A stretch of 64,000 nucleotides of DNA from Eulemur rufifrons (lineage: Eukaryota > Chordata > Mammalia > Primates > Lemuridae), in assembly GCF_041146395.1 (NCBI RefSeq), contig NC_090990.1:43224001-43288000 (forward strand). Direction: 5' to 3'. The notes under the pieces were generated by a model, which had not been told where the DNA came from, searched no databases, and was given only the letters and a program-made list of their open reading frames with translations. The position numbers and the translations under genes were made by a program. The stretch's first letter is position 1; each line of letters starts with the position of its first letter. Shown in pieces: positions 1 to 10,429 of this stretch.

Positions 1-89
1 GAACAACTCTAAAACATTTTCAAAATTAAAATAGACAACCCAAAGGGTATAACTAGTTATCAGCAAACAGGAGGCCTGCTCTCGGGGCA

Positions 90-383
90 GCCTCAGAATC
101 TGATGTGAAGGTAGAGCAGAGAGGTATTTGAAGATGCTGGCCTTGAGGATTGAAGGGATGTGGCCATAAGCCAAGGAAAGACGCAGCCACCAGAAGCTAA
201 AAGAGGCAAGGAACAGATTCTCCCCCGGAACCCCCAGAGGCATTGTGTTCCTGCCAACACCTTGAGTCCCGTGGAGCTGATTTTGTACTTCTGGCCTCCA
301 GAACAGTAAGAGAATAAATTTCTGTTGTTGTAAGCCATTAATTATGTGGCAATTTGTTACAGCAGCTATAGGAAGCTGATACA
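90..383 (+). mobile_element. MLT1-type LTR fragment (ERVL-MaLR)
   Basis: The 3' part of a MaLR LTR. It shows the usual run of motifs: the GGATGTGGCCA-like block near 157, a GCCTCCAGAAC block near 294, the AATAAATTTCTGTTGTTG polyadenylation region near 313, and a terminal GATACA. The 5' part is missing or decayed. Confidence 0.8.
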
Positions 384-559
384 ATAAATGTATTTCTGAA
401 AGATATACTCTGCACATGCACATTACATAGACCTATAAAATGTACATCAACTTTAAGTGCACAAAGCCCTTAAACACAATAGATACATCTCCCCGAGAAC
501 ACTTCTTATGCATATCTGACAAACTGGCACCACCGTCTACCCTGTGGCTCAAAAAACTG

Positions 560-1362
560 GGGTGTTATTTTCATTTCCCCTCAAAGCCTGAATAGAGTCC
601 TTTAACGAGTCCCTCTGTGTCTACCTCCAAATTATCCCCAATCTATTCATTCCTCTCCACCTCCCCTACCACCATCCTTTCCAAGTCATCATCATTTCTT
701 TTCCAGACTTCTATGTTAGCCTCCTCCAAACAGTCTTGCTGCTACCATTCTTGCCTCTCTACAAAGACTTTTCCAGATAACACCCAAAGCAGTCCTGTAG
801 AATGCTCAATGGAATCATGCTACCCTCCCGCTGTAAACTCTGTAAACCCAAATACATCCAGGCTCCTTATCTTTTCCCAAAACACCCTCTATGACCTGAG
901 CTTCTCCCTCCCTCTCTCTCTGACGGCATCTCACCCCACTTCTCCTCCTTGTCCATGGTCCAGCACACTAGCCTTCTTTCTGCCTGTGAAACCTGCCAGG
1001 CTCATTTCTGTTTCCGGGCCCTTAGGTCTGTTTTTCTCACTACCTCATCCCCAGATTTTCATTTAACTTTGTCCTCATTATTTAGATTTCAGCTCAGATG
1101 TCATTGCCTTAGAGAGAGCTTCCCTGCCCATCCCCAACTTCACCCAATCCCTCTCCATTTCTTTACCCCATTTTATTTTCTTTACAACACCTAGTGTCAT
1201 TTTAAAATATTTTGGGTATTTATTTACTTCTCATCTACCTCCCCTCACTCAAATAAAAGTGCCACAAGGGCAGCGACCGTGTCTCTTTTACTGTGTGTCC
1301 CTGGAGTCTACAATAGTGCTAGCATATGGTGGGTACCTAACAAATACTAGCCAATTTAATGA
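560..1362 (+). mobile_element. L2 LINE, 3' region
   Basis: A long pyrimidine-rich L2 copy. It has the L2 pattern of TTTCAGCTCAGATGTCA (near 1087), a CTTCCCTG block, then AAGTGCCACAAGGGCAG (near 1257) and a decayed GCACATAGTAGG-like tail ending near 1362. The open frames here (617-1066 and 949-1194) are chance frames in the repeat. Confidence 0.75.
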
Positions 1363-1553
1363 ATGGCTCTCAACTTTGGCTGGGAATCTGAATTAAACAT
1401 GCAGATCTTTTAAAAAGGGAAGAGTACCAAGTTCTGGGCACCATCTCAGACACACTGAATTGGAATTTTCAGGCAGCAGGACACCATAATTTATATATTG
1501 CCAAAGACCTCCAGGTGAATTGATAAGTAGCCACGATTGAGAGCCAATGACCT
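1363..1553 (+). mobile_element. MER5/MER58-type hAT-Charlie element
   Basis: It begins with a GGCTCTCAACTTTGGCTG terminal block and ends with the complementary GATTGAGAGCCAATG. The internal layout (ACACTGAATTGGAATTTTCAGG, CCTCCAGGTGAATTGATA) fits a nonautonomous hAT element inserted at the L2 end. Confidence 0.6.
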
Positions 1554-1749
1554 AAACACCTAATCAGTGTGCAAATCCCCTACATTCATACGGCCCACAC
1601 AAATATGCCTTCCGCATACGCCCTCTACACCAGACATCATGTACACATTTACATGTTTACCCGTTTAACCTATTTGTTACACACACCACATGCACAAATA
1701 CTCTGTGCAGTGATCTTTATCCATTATATATAAATAGTAATTACTATTA

Positions 1750-1849
1750 TAGCAAAACTATATGAGCATCTACTTTTTGCCAGGTACTGTAACTGGTGTA
1801 TAGATTGGGACTAGTCCCAGCTCTATAAGAGCTCACAGCCTATAGTCAC
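1750..1849 (-). mobile_element. L2 LINE 3' end, first part
   Basis: It reads GCATCTACTTTTTGCCAGG and then AAGAGCTCACAGCCTATAG, which is the L2 3' end on the reverse strand. The copy is broken by the LTR that starts at 1850 and seems to go on at 2216. Confidence 0.6.
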
Positions 1850-2215
1850 TATTATGGGCTGAATGTTTGTGTCCTTCCTCCTCCCCAAATTCATATGTTG
1901 AAATCAATATGACGTATTGAGGATTGGGCACTGGAAGCTTTGGGAGACTAAATAATTCAGGAATTTGGAGCCCTCATGGATAGGATTAGCGTCCTTATAA
2001 AAAGACATGAGAGAGCGTGCTTTCTCTCCCCCTATCATGTGAAGACACAAGAAACAGCCATCAGCAAAACCAGGAAGCAGCCCTCACCACACACCAGAGC
2101 TGCCAGCACCTTGATCTTGGACTTCCCAGCCTCCAGAACTGTGAAAAATAAACATCTGTTGTTTAAGCCACCCATTTATGGTGAGTTGTTACAGCACTTC
2201 AAGCTGACTAAGATA
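1850..2215 (+). mobile_element. MLT1A/B-type solo LTR (ERVL-MaLR)
   Basis: A near full-length LTR running from TATGGGCTGAATGTTTGTG through CAAATTCATATGTTGAAAT, GGAGCCCTCATGG, CTTGGACTTCCCAGCCTCC and AATAAACATCTGTTGTTTAAG to ACTAAGATA. Flanks GTCAC (1845-1849) and ATCAC (2216-2220) look like a 5-bp target duplication with one mismatch. No internal retroviral region follows, so it is a solo LTR. Confidence 0.85.
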
Positions 2216-2400
2216 ATCACCAAAGCAGATCACTGCAATCCAAAATGGTGTTATAAAAGGGCAACACAGAGTGCCATGGGGATACAAGTAGGAGGACAGG
2301 AGACTGCCCGATCCACAAGGTCATATTAAAATTGAAGCAAGCAATGCATGATTTGGTCCTAAAAACAGGTTATTATAGTTGGGAGGTGGGAATGAAAAGG
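2216..2400 (-). mobile_element. L2 LINE, continuation after LTR
   Basis: The text CACAGAGTGCCATGGGGATA and the GGAGG-rich stretch after it look like the reverse-strand L2 sequence expected beyond 1849. Confidence 0.4.
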
Positions 2401-2487
2401 GACGAGTATCTGATGCCAAAGGAACAGAAAGTGCAAAAATACAGCAGCTAGAATGTATGATTTACATAGGGATCTGAAAATTATTGA

Positions 2488-2567
2488 ATTTATTTGTTTA
2501 TTCAACAAAAATTTGACTCTTTATCATGTCTCAGGTGCTTTGCTATATACAGCTGAGAATAAGATCC
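2488..2567 (-). mobile_element. L2 LINE 3' end, first part
   Basis: It starts with a TTTATTCAACAAAAATTTGA end, followed by CAGGTGCTTTGCTATATACAG, the L2 tail on the reverse strand. It is interrupted at 2568 and probably resumes near 2700. Confidence 0.55.
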
Positions 2568-2680
2568 CAGACTCATGATACTGGAATCTCCAAGGATAGG
2601 GTTCGATGAAATGTATTATGGTACAACTTCCTAGATGATTATGATGCACCACAGGGTTGAGAACCACTGTTCTAGAGGAA
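2568..2680 (+). mobile_element. MER5-type hAT fragment
   Basis: It ends in GGGTTGAGAACCACTGTTCTAG, the MER5-type terminus, with ACTTCCTAGATGATTATGATGCACC before it. It sits inside the L2. Confidence 0.55.
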
Positions 2681-2694
2681 TTCACTTTGCTGGC

Positions 2695-2790
2695 TTCCAG
2701 AGAAAAGAAGTAAAAGGACCAAATAAATAAAAACCAAGCTGCCCAGTCCTTGACAAGCTTAAGACTTTCAAAGACAACTGTCAATTAATT
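2695..2790 (-). mobile_element. L2 LINE, continuation
   Basis: The block TGCCCAGTCCTTGACAAGCTTAAGAC matches the reverse-strand L2 phrase that normally follows the part at 2488-2567. Confidence 0.45.
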
Positions 2791-3239
2791 CTTATCTTCT
2801 AATGGCAGCCAGCTATACTTCTGAGAACGATGGTGCTGTCAATATCAGGGGGTTCTTTGCTCCAGTTGGGTCACTGCCCACTGAATCCCTGACCTGGGAA
2901 AGTTAGTGCAAGCCACTTCTTGGCAAGGGCAACTCTGAGAGCACTAAGCCCTCCAGATGGAGGTCCGTACACCCTTGAGACCAGAGGCCTCAGACCACAT
3001 AGACTGGAATGAGATCCAGGAGACTGAGGGGCTTCTCTGGTTTTTTATTCCCCCAGACTGCACTCTGGAGCTTGGGTCAGAAGTGGCCCATCTCCCTTCC
3101 AGCTCTAAGGCCACCTCATGTGATAGAAAACAATGCACCATTCAGCAGCCACTGCCAAACCAGCCCAGTAATAAAGGGTTCACCTCTCCTGTCTCCTTCA
3201 TTTGAGGGAAAATCTTGCCTGAGGCACAAGCAAAGCTTC
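2791..3239. other. Unassigned single-copy DNA
   Basis: No repeat or gene is recognised. Short overlapping open frames on both strands (2944-3251) have no start context or protein motif. Confidence 0.4.
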
Positions 3240-3640
3240 AAATTGATTTAATTTGAAATTTCAAACTGCCGGATGCAGCTTTGCTCGACTGCCATCTGCT
3301 TTTCCAGTATGCAATGACACCGAGCCTGTTTTTATTGTGTTTGTTCAACCAAGTCCACCAGTAAAATATTAATAATTTCCCCAGCGCCTGGGTGGTTTGC
3401 GTGCTTGGGATGATATCCGAACATTCATCAAGCTCATCAAAGTTATAAGCAAAATAATTTTTCTCCTTAAGCGGGGAGGGAAGGGGGATCTGGATTTTTA
3501 TTACTGGTGCATATCACTAAGTGACACTTTTAGCTTTCTCCATACAGGAAAGGAAAACAAGTGCATTGCTTCTGGCCCCAACATTAGATACATTTTCTCT
3601 GTAGTTCTTTTCAGCCAGGCAAAGAACTAAGGAATCTGTG
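3240..3640. promoter_or_regulatory. Candidate conserved noncoding element
   Basis: A repeat-free AT-rich block with preserved CpGs (CTGCCGGATG, CGAGCCTG, CATCCGAACA) and AT-rich sites such as AATTGATTTAATTTG near 3241 and AAATATTAATAATT near 3364. Texture suggests an enhancer; conservation was not measured. Confidence 0.35.
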
Positions 3641-3654
3641 AAGATGGAAAGTGG

Positions 3655-4010
3655 GTGTCATGCCTAATGCCTCTCTTTCCCTCACTCTTCACATGCAATT
3701 TGACATTAAGTCCTTTGGAGTCTATCATTATTCTTGGGTTCATTCCCTTCTCTCCAGGCACACTGCCACTGTTTTAGTCTAGGCCCTTACCAAGTAATCA
3801 GGATTACCACAATCAGCTGCCTCTGGTTTCCTAACACTCCTTAAATTGGTTTCCCTTTCCTCTCCCAAACGATCACCAGAGATGGAGTTTGTAACTTTCG
3901 ACACGATTTTATCAGTCACTTGCTTCAAGCCATTCCTTGGCTCCCTACTGCCAAGGTCCATATTCTTCAGCATCTCTTTCCCTCTGTGTCCACACAAGGA
4001 TCCTATGCCC
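3655..4010 (+). mobile_element. L2 LINE fragment
   Basis: A pyrimidine-rich block with TTCAAGCCATTCCTTGGCTCC (near 3924) in the place of the L2 CTTCAATGGCTCCCCATTG phrase. The two opposed open frames at 3779-4184 are chance frames here. Confidence 0.5.
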
Positions 4011-4331
4011 CAGCCAATCAGTATTCTCCTGGGGAAACACACCCACTCCTGCTCACTGGTGTTTGCTCAAGAGAGAAGATCTACGGAGCATTCCACACAA
4101 CGCCTAGTTAATAGCATAGCTCCAGAAAGGGTAGCCGTCATTATTTATTGTCACCCTCATTTAAAGAAAAAGAGTGATAGCTAGATCACCTTGGTTGATC
4201 TCTGTCCTGATCAAAGGCATCCAGGTCCTCTTCAGGGTAAGAAAAAAATAGGCTGTCATCATTTATTTCCTTCAATTTGGGGCCATGGAAGAATGTGTCC
4301 TAGCCTTGACTTTGGAGATAAGAGGCCACAT

Positions 4332-4580
4332 TGCAAGTAGTTAAGAGGTCTGGAACCAGCCATTCTAGGTTGAAATGCTGGCTCTGCCCCTGACTAGTTG
4401 TATGAATTTGGGCAGCTCACTTAGCCACTTTGTGTCTTCAGTTGGCTCATCTATAAAGTGAAGATAATAAAATACTATTTTATTATTGCCTAATAAAAGC
4501 TTGAGGCAATATTGAAAGATTCAATAGATATTGAGCACTAAGAATAGGACTTGGCACACAGTAAACACCCAGCAACAGAG
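4332..4580 (+). mobile_element. MIR SINE
   Basis: Nearly complete forward MIR: TGGCTCTGCCCCTGACTAG, TTTGGGCAGCTCACTTAG, GGCTCATCTATAAAGTGAAG and a GGACTTGGCACACAGTAAAC tail. Confidence 0.8.
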
Positions 4581-4654
4581 TAATAACTCCAATGTATACA
4601 CATCTCTGAGAGCAGGTTTGTATAATCTTAAAGGGACCACAGATTCACACTGTG

Positions 4655-4775
4655 CAAAGCCTTTGCTGAGGCTATTTTGCTCTCCTGGAATTGCCTTCAC
4701 CCATAATTGTCCATCTAGAGAAAGGCTGTGTTTTCTTCAAGGCTCAGCTGAAAGGTAACTCTGTCTAGGATGCCT
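4655..4775 (+). mobile_element. L2 LINE fragment
   Basis: CTGGAATTGCCTTCACC followed by CTTCAAGGCTCAGCTGAAAGG and GATGCCTTGACAGGC matches the L2 region before its 3' end. Confidence 0.5.
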
Positions 4776-4794
4776 TGACAGGCACTGGAGTGGG

Positions 4795-4935
4795 GTGGGA
4801 TTTGGGGTCTGGCCCACTTGGCTTTAAATTGCAGTATTATCACTTTGCATCTGCATTATGGTGAATACATTGATGAACCCACCTGGGTCTCATTCTTCTC
4901 ATCTGTGAAATGGGGATGAGATTACCCTTCTTGTG
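4795..4935 (+). mobile_element. MIR SINE, decayed
   Basis: The core is weak, but CATTCTTCTCATCTGTGAAA followed by TGGGGATGAGATTACC is the usual MIR 3' half. Confidence 0.5.
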
Positions 4936-5039
4936 GGATGGCTATGTGTCCCACTCAGTACATTTTAGTCCCCTAACTCCTTCCCTTGACCCCTAATGTC
5001 GCTGGAAATTATTTAATCCATTCTGGGCTTCCCCTAAAA

Positions 5040-5550
5040 TTTATGTATCTCTATTATAGCTACAGTTCCCTCTTTTCTGAACTAAAAATCAGTACTTATT
5101 CATATCTTGACTAAGTCTTCTTGACCTTATCTGACTGCTACCTCTCTGTCCAGTCTTAGTCTCCAGAGCCCTATTCTAAATACGTAGATCAGATCAAGGA
5201 ACTCTCCTCGGGCAGGAGTAGGAGCAACCATTGATTGAATTCCTCTATCAATCAAGTTCAAGCTCCTTGGAATGATATTTAAGGTTCTCAAGTCCTGCCC
5301 AGCCTTGCCATGCCAACTTTAACTCTGTTCACTACCACCTGCTGTCAGTATTCACCATTCCCACTGTCCCCAGAACAAGCCATGGATGCAGCTCTGACTG
5401 GGGAGTCATTTCTACATGGAATGCTCTTCTGTTACCTCCTACCAGTTGACATCCTACTCCAACGTCCAAGACCCAGCTGAAACACCCCCATTTTTCCTAA
5501 GCCCTTCCTAATCTCCACTCCACACTGTTCCTCAAACAATTGAAATAAAT
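5040..5550 (+). mobile_element. L2 LINE, long fragment
   Basis: It carries CAAGCTCCTTGGAATGATA, CTCAAGTCCTGCCCAGCCTTG, ATGGAATGCTCTTCTGTTACC and CAAGACCCAGCTGAAACACC in L2 order. Confidence 0.65.
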
Positions 5551-5665
5551 TAACAAACAGGGAGACTGACATCTCTGAGCCAACAATTAGCAAATGATAG
5601 GAATGGGTCTCAAACCCAAATCTTCTGATTCTAAATGCTCCCACTCACACTTTCTTATCCCCGTC
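5551..5665 (-). mobile_element. MIR SINE fragment
   Basis: GGGTCTCAAACCCAAATCTTC followed by GATTCTAAATGCTC is the reverse-strand MIR 5' part. Confidence 0.5.
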
Positions 5666-5804
5666 CCATGCTGTTTCTATACTCTCCTGAATTCACTCCT
5701 GTACTCATCACGGTCAGGAGCTCTGGATCTCCCAGATATTGGACATGTCTGAAACCATAGTCATGTACGGTCATTTGCTTCTTCCTTTGCTTCCCTCTCC
5801 ATTT

Positions 5805-5970
5805 TTGACACGTGTGTGATGAAACGGGCACTCTCACACAGTGCTGGCAGCATGCAACGGGGTGGAACTTCTGGGAAGCAATTTCGCAGTGTATATTAAG
5901 AGTCTGCAAAATAGTCATACTTAGTCATTTCTTTTCTGTATATCTGTTTTAAGAAGCTAATAAAAAGTAA
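5805..5970 (+). mobile_element. Old L1 (L1M-type) fragment
   Basis: ACGGGCACTCTCACACAGTG, CTTCTGGGAAGCAATTTCGC and AAGAAGCTAATAAAAAGTAA match the L1M ORF2 end region. It is cut off by a microsatellite. A short AAGTAGCCTAAATGCC piece near 6642 may be its continuation past the LTR. Confidence 0.55.
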
Positions 5971-6042
5971 CTATATATACATACACACACATATATATAA
6001 ATATACAAACACATATATAAATATAGAGAGATACATACATAG
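5971..6042. repeat. AT/AC microsatellite
   Basis: Alternating TA, CA and ATAC units with short GA and ATAC interruptions. Confidence 0.85.
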
Positions 6043-6059
6043 AAGGATAATATTGCTTG

Positions 6060-6615
6060 AGTAGGAGACTAGGAGACTGGGCTGAGACCAGACGCAGGGG
6101 CTTGCAGAGTGGGTGCAGGTGTTAAAGTAAACAACCCTCAAGCAGAAGCTAACTAGGGGGGCTGTTAGCCCCAGAAAAGAGCCAGCTTCAACTGGCTTGT
6201 CAGCTACCTCTGCCACTTTGCATGGACTTTGGCTAATTACGATATCATTTACATTGTGGTGTTAAAATTTCCCCACCCCTGAAGTCACCATGACAGTTCC
6301 AAAACAACCATATAAAGTAGAAAAATGGGAGGGATCCCAATTCTAGGGATCACTACTCAAATTCTTAGTAAAAGCCAACCCCTTAGTCTTGAATGTCCCT
6401 CCCCTCCATTAGTAAGACTTCAAAAGACCAAAACCCACATCCTCCCAGTGCAGCTGCTCTTTTCCAGCCTGCCAGCTCTCTCTCCAGAGAGCGTATATTT
6501 TGCTTTCAATCTTTCCATTTAAAATAGCTATTGCTTTGGCTTACATGGTGCATCCTGAAATTCTTTTCCTAACGATCACCAAGAACCTGGAAAAACCTTC
6601 TCTTGGAGGCCACTA
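6060..6615 (+). mobile_element. ERV1-type LTR (family not settled)
   Basis: The 3' half has a typical gammaretrovirus-like LTR layout: CATATAAAGTAG (near 6309) as a TATA-type element, a GCCTGCCAGCTCTCTCTCC block (6469), a TTTGCTTTCAATCTTTCC stretch, and a U5-like GCATCCTGAAATTCTTTTCC then CAAGAACCTGG. No viral genes are attached. Confidence 0.55.
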
Positions 6616-6661
6616 GCAATAAGACAGAGGAAGTTCAGAAGTAGCCTAAATGCCTAAAAAT

Positions 6662-6873
6662 AAAGAAATGCAGTGGTTAAGAACTTCAGTTTTAGAGTCA
6701 GGACAAAATCCTAGCTCAACTTCTTAATAGTTGTGTTACGTTAGGTACATTATTTAACCTTTCTATGCATTAGTTGCCTCATGTATTAATATATACTAAT
6801 CTCATAAAGGGATAATAGAATCCACTTCATAGGGTTACCATGAGGATTGAATGAGATTTTACAGGAAAAGAAT
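6662..6873 (+). mobile_element. MIR SINE, 5' part
   Basis: CAGTGGTTAAGAACTTCAG, GAGTCAGGACAAAATCCTAG and GGGTTACCATGAGGATTGAA are the forward MIR. An Alu interrupts it. Confidence 0.8.
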
Positions 6874-6886
6874 TTAACTCATAGTC

Positions 6887-7228
6887 TTTTTTTTTTTTTT
6901 TTTTTTTTTTTTGAGACAGAGTCTCACTCTGTTGCCCGGCTAGAGTGCCATGGTATCAGCCTAGCTCACAGCAACCTCAAACTCCTGGGCTCAAGTGATC
7001 CTCCTGCCTCAGCCTCCCAAGTAAAGCAGCTGGGACTACAGCCACATGTCATCAGGCCTGGCCAATTTTTTTTTCTATTTTTAGTTTCCAACTAACTTTT
7101 ACTACTTTTAGTAGAGACAGGGTTCTTGCTGTTGCTCAGGCTGGTCTCCAACTCCTGAGTTCAAGCGATCCTCCCACCTTGGCCTCCCAGAATGCTAGAA
7201 TTATAGGCACGACCCACCAGGCCTGGCC
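6887..7228 (-). mobile_element. Alu SINE, strepsirrhine type
   Basis: A full dimeric Alu on the reverse strand with a T(25)-class tail at its left end. The direct repeats TTAACTCATAGTC (6874-6886) and TTAACTCAGAATC (7229-7241) are its diverged target duplication. The linker is rearranged: a TAGTTTCCAACTAACTTTT stretch replaces the usual AluL one. Divergence suggests moderate age. Confidence 0.9.
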
Positions 7229-7276
7229 TTAACTCAGAATCTAACACACTGAAAGCTCTCAATAAATATAAGCTAT
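7229..7276 (+). mobile_element. MIR SINE, 3' part
   Basis: CACTGAAAGCTCTCAATAAATATAAG completes the MIR tail broken by the Alu. Confidence 0.7.
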
Positions 7277-7345
7277 GAAGAAGAAGAGGAGGAGAAGGAG
7301 GAGGAGGAAGAGGAGGAAAGGGAAAGGGAGCAGGAGAATAATTCG
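7277..7345. repeat. GA-rich (GAA/GAG)n tract
   Basis: A purine tract of GAA, GAG and GGA units directly after the MIR 3' end, a common place for such growth. Confidence 0.85.
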
Positions 7346-7789
7346 AAGAGACAGTCACTGGTTTGAATATTAAGTTATTAAGCATTATGTTTACAGAGTT
7401 TGAATTAATTATGGAAAAATGAATTAATGATCAGTGAAAAAGTAGAATTCTAAATTGTATATAGTGATAATCCGATGAAATAAAAAATCATATAAAAATG
7501 TTGAAAGAAGATGTGCTTAATGTCAGCAATAGCTATACCTCAGTGATGAGACTATGCTTGTGTGTGTAGGGGGCTGTAACAGTTTATTATCTTGGTATCT
7601 TGGCTTTATATATTCTTTGCCTATGTGTGCCTATTCTTGCCCAAACAGCATCATGGATACCCTGAATGACATGGGAAAATCACATCGTAATTTTTCTTCA
7701 CCTCTATTGTCCCCTGCCATGAATCCAGGGCTGAGCAAAAGAGCCTTGTTGATGGAACAGGCAGCAGTGTCTCCATTATGACATGAGTT
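7346..7789. other. Unassigned DNA
   Basis: AT-rich sequence without a repeat or gene I can name. The short frames at 7554-7863 are overlapping and opposed, so no coding is claimed. Confidence 0.4.
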
Positions 7790-7855
7790 ATTTTACTGGA
7801 GATGCCCAAGGTGGTGCCTGAAACAGAATAGTGTCCAATAAATGCTGGTTTCCTG
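7790..7855 (+). mobile_element. L2/MIR 3' tail
   Basis: GGTGGTGCCTGAAACAGAATAG with GTCCAATAAATGCTGG is the generic L2 tail. Confidence 0.45.
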
Positions 7856-8394
7856 TTCCTCACCTCACTTGCTTTTTTGCTTTATTCTAAAATGTCTAAA
7901 CTGTTTGGGAATAAAATAAGTGGCTCTGATAGCTCATTCCATCACTGGCCTCTACGTACCAGCTAACAACATACTGCATTTAGATCAACTGGAAACAGGC
8001 TTTTGGTGATAGCAACACCAGTTCACAGAGAAGGGTGACTAGCTCCGTCCGTGTTGGCTGCCACGGATTGGTTAGATCTGAGTACAGAGGTGAGTGAGTT
8101 TAAGTTCTACCCCTTGCTCTTTACCAGTTTTTCAATATCCTTTTGTGAGAGCTAACTCTTGCATGTGAGTCAAAACCCAATCCCCAAAATTCACTGTGGT
8201 TTATGGAATATTATCTGCCATCTGTGGTAGGAAGTCAACCTTCATTTGTTGCCCTTGAGCCCTGGACAATGGTGCTGGGTTCCAACCACCAAGCAGCATT
8301 TTCAGGTAACAAGAGAAAATAGTTTGGCTCTTTCTTCAGGCAAGGTATGGTTCTATCCTGTTGGCTTATTTAAGTCAGATTTAACTCTTTTTCC
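7856..8394. other. Unassigned single-copy DNA
   Basis: No repeat family or gene is recognised. A GGTGAGTGAGT string at 8090 resembles a splice donor, but no open exon lies before it. Confidence 0.35.
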
Positions 8395-8465
8395 ATTTAT
8401 ATATTCAGCATTCATTAGATGGGCAGCTATCATGCACCAGACATTGAGGATGCACAGGTAAATTG
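8395..8465 (-). mobile_element. L2 LINE 3' end
   Basis: CAGCATTCATTAGATGGGC followed by CATGCACCAGACATTGAGGA is the reverse L2 tail. Confidence 0.5.
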
Positions 8466-8589
8466 TCATTTAGACCAGAATCCATTTCAGGTAAAGCACC
8501 CACATTAAGCAAAGGAGTTGACTATACAATTCACTTAAATAAATAACTACTGGTACTTGTCTAGCATATACGGGTATTTGACAGAGACA

Positions 8590-8720
8590 GAATAGAACTA
8601 GTAGATATAGTCCAGGTGGCTTTAGAACCAAAAAATTCAAACCCCAGTTCTGCTCCTTCTTAGGTATCTGACTTTGTGTCTGTTTCTTCATAAAGTGCAA
8701 TGAATGCCATGCTAGTATCA
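8590..8720 (+). mobile_element. Possible MIR, decayed
   Basis: AATTCAAACCCCAGTTCTGC and TATCTGACTTTGTGTCTG keep the order of the MIR core, but the match is poor. Confidence 0.35.
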
Positions 8721-9049
8721 GGCTTAGAGCACGACTATGTGTATCACTTAGCAAACCTAATGCCTGACCAAGCAGCAGTGCTTAGTGTTAGTATTTTTAC
8801 TGTGGTTTCAGTATCTTTCAGAAACCCCACTGCAGATGAGCAAGAAGGTATGCACCTCATCTTTTCAAAGTTATCTTCAAGAGAGCAAAATGCTCTATCA
8901 TAATTAAGTCAAAATGTTCCACATTTTCTCTTTACACTCATTGCCTTCTGCTACTGGTTAATGATTTTAGTTTCTGTTTCAGGACTTCAGTTTGGGCGCC
9001 TTGTCCCTGAAAAGAGGCTGGAGAGAAACACGATGGGAATTCACCTTTC

Positions 9050-9235
9050 TTCTGAGCTTTGCATGCCTGGCACTATGTTCAATGCTTTTACTAACATTTT
9101 CTCATTTAATCTGCATGCCTGGGCTTGAGGTAGGTAGTGTATTTCTACTTTGCCGAAGAGGAAATGGAAGCTCAGAAAGGGTAGGGGACGTGACATCACA
9201 GAGCTACTAAATTATGCTGGCTTGCAGCCAGAGCT
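9050..9235 (-). mobile_element. MIR SINE
   Basis: GCCTGGCACTATGTTCAATG, TCTCATTTAATCTGCATGCC, then GAAGAGGAAATGGAAGCTCAG form the reverse-strand MIR. Confidence 0.75.
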
Positions 9236-9439
9236 GTCTGAAGCCAATCCTTGCTCTTAGGGTACCCCCTGCATCCTATGGCTCATTCCCATCACTCAGT
9301 TAGGACAGCACAACATAGAAAGGGGTAAGACTTCAAAATGCTCCATCTCTCTGAGTCAGATTTCTGACACCCAAGATACAGGCATTCACTTAATTTGGAG
9401 CTCAAAGGTGCCTTGGCCTTTAACATATTAAACAAAACA

Positions 9440-9512
9440 GAGAGCCAAAGGGCTTTAATGACTTGTTCAAGGCCACACAAAAAGCTTGTGGTAGAGTAAG
9501 AACCGGAAACAG
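9440..9512 (-). mobile_element. MIR SINE core
   Basis: GACTTGTTCAAGGCCACACAA and GTAAGAACCGGAAACAG are the reverse MIR core. Confidence 0.5.
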
Positions 9513-10149
9513 TCTCTTCCCAAACAGAAAAGCAATATCCTTATTTAAAGTCACACTGAAAGACTGAGGGGGTGAAATTCGGCCAACATATTCTGGGCAG
9601 TGAGTAATGGGAATCCCAGGCTGCCAATGAGCTCGCTGCACAGAGCAAAAGAGGACCACAGCCTGGGCACAGAACTGCCTGTGAAGGTACAAACGTGAAT
9701 GCTAAACAGCTCTCCAGCAGCCAGGAAGCAAGATCAAACTGAGGTTCCCACGCAACGAAAGTGGGAGGCAGGAAGGACACAGGTGTATTCCTCATACCCA
9801 AATAAGAGTCACAGAGCGAGGACCCCAGCCGCACTGTTTCTGCAGAACGATCTGCCACTGTCCCACGTCAGCAACTGGAAGCTCGCTCATACAGGAACAT
9901 GCAAATAGAATGTCTTGCAAATGTTTTCTTTCTAAATTCTCCTTGCAGAAGCCTCCTTATTCTTTCATAATCACCTCAAAGCAATCCCCAGTCAAGTACT
10001 AAAGTAAATTCAAAGCAATTAGAGAGTCTATCTACAGTGAGCCCAAAATGCATTTGCAGTGGTTCTGCGGGAAATGGCTTGGTGTACATTTTCCCCAGAA
10101 TTGTGCTATTTGTGTAAGGAAGATGCTGCTGTCACCCAACGTAAAAAGC
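9513..10149. other. Unassigned single-copy DNA
   Basis: Low-repeat sequence with some CpGs (CGGCCAAC, CTCGCTGC, CAACGAAAG). Three overlapping open frames (9420-9692, 9541-9858, 9699-9908) run on both strands and show no motif, so they are not called as genes. Confidence 0.35.
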
Positions 10150-10187
10150 ATATATACATGCGCATGCACACGCACACACACACACAT
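10150..10187. repeat. (CA)n microsatellite
   Basis: An alternating TA, TG, CG and CA tract; such purine-pyrimidine alternation can form Z-DNA. Confidence 0.85.
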
Positions 10188-10429
10188 TTACTATGACAAA
10201 TGGATGCAACATCTCAAGAGTGAAATATTGTGTCACGGGTTACAAGCCAAAGCAAGGCAGCACTGCTCCAGTAAGCACTTATAAATTGTTGCAAAAAATA
10301 TCAAGAAATAGGAGCTTGCCTTGGTAACATAAGAGCTGCAAGATTTCAGGGCCCAAGAACGGTCCAGGACTAGCTTTTAAAAAATGAAATAAAGAAAAAA
10401 TTAAAACAACCAAACCCATTGCTTCAGAT

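Noticed and set aside
617..1066. 149-residue frame
   Set aside because: S/P/L-rich reading of a pyrimidine-rich L2 fragment.
10315..10328. RFX-type X-box (reverse strand GTTACCAAGGCAAG)
   Set aside because: One base off the consensus and isolated; such matches arise often by chance.
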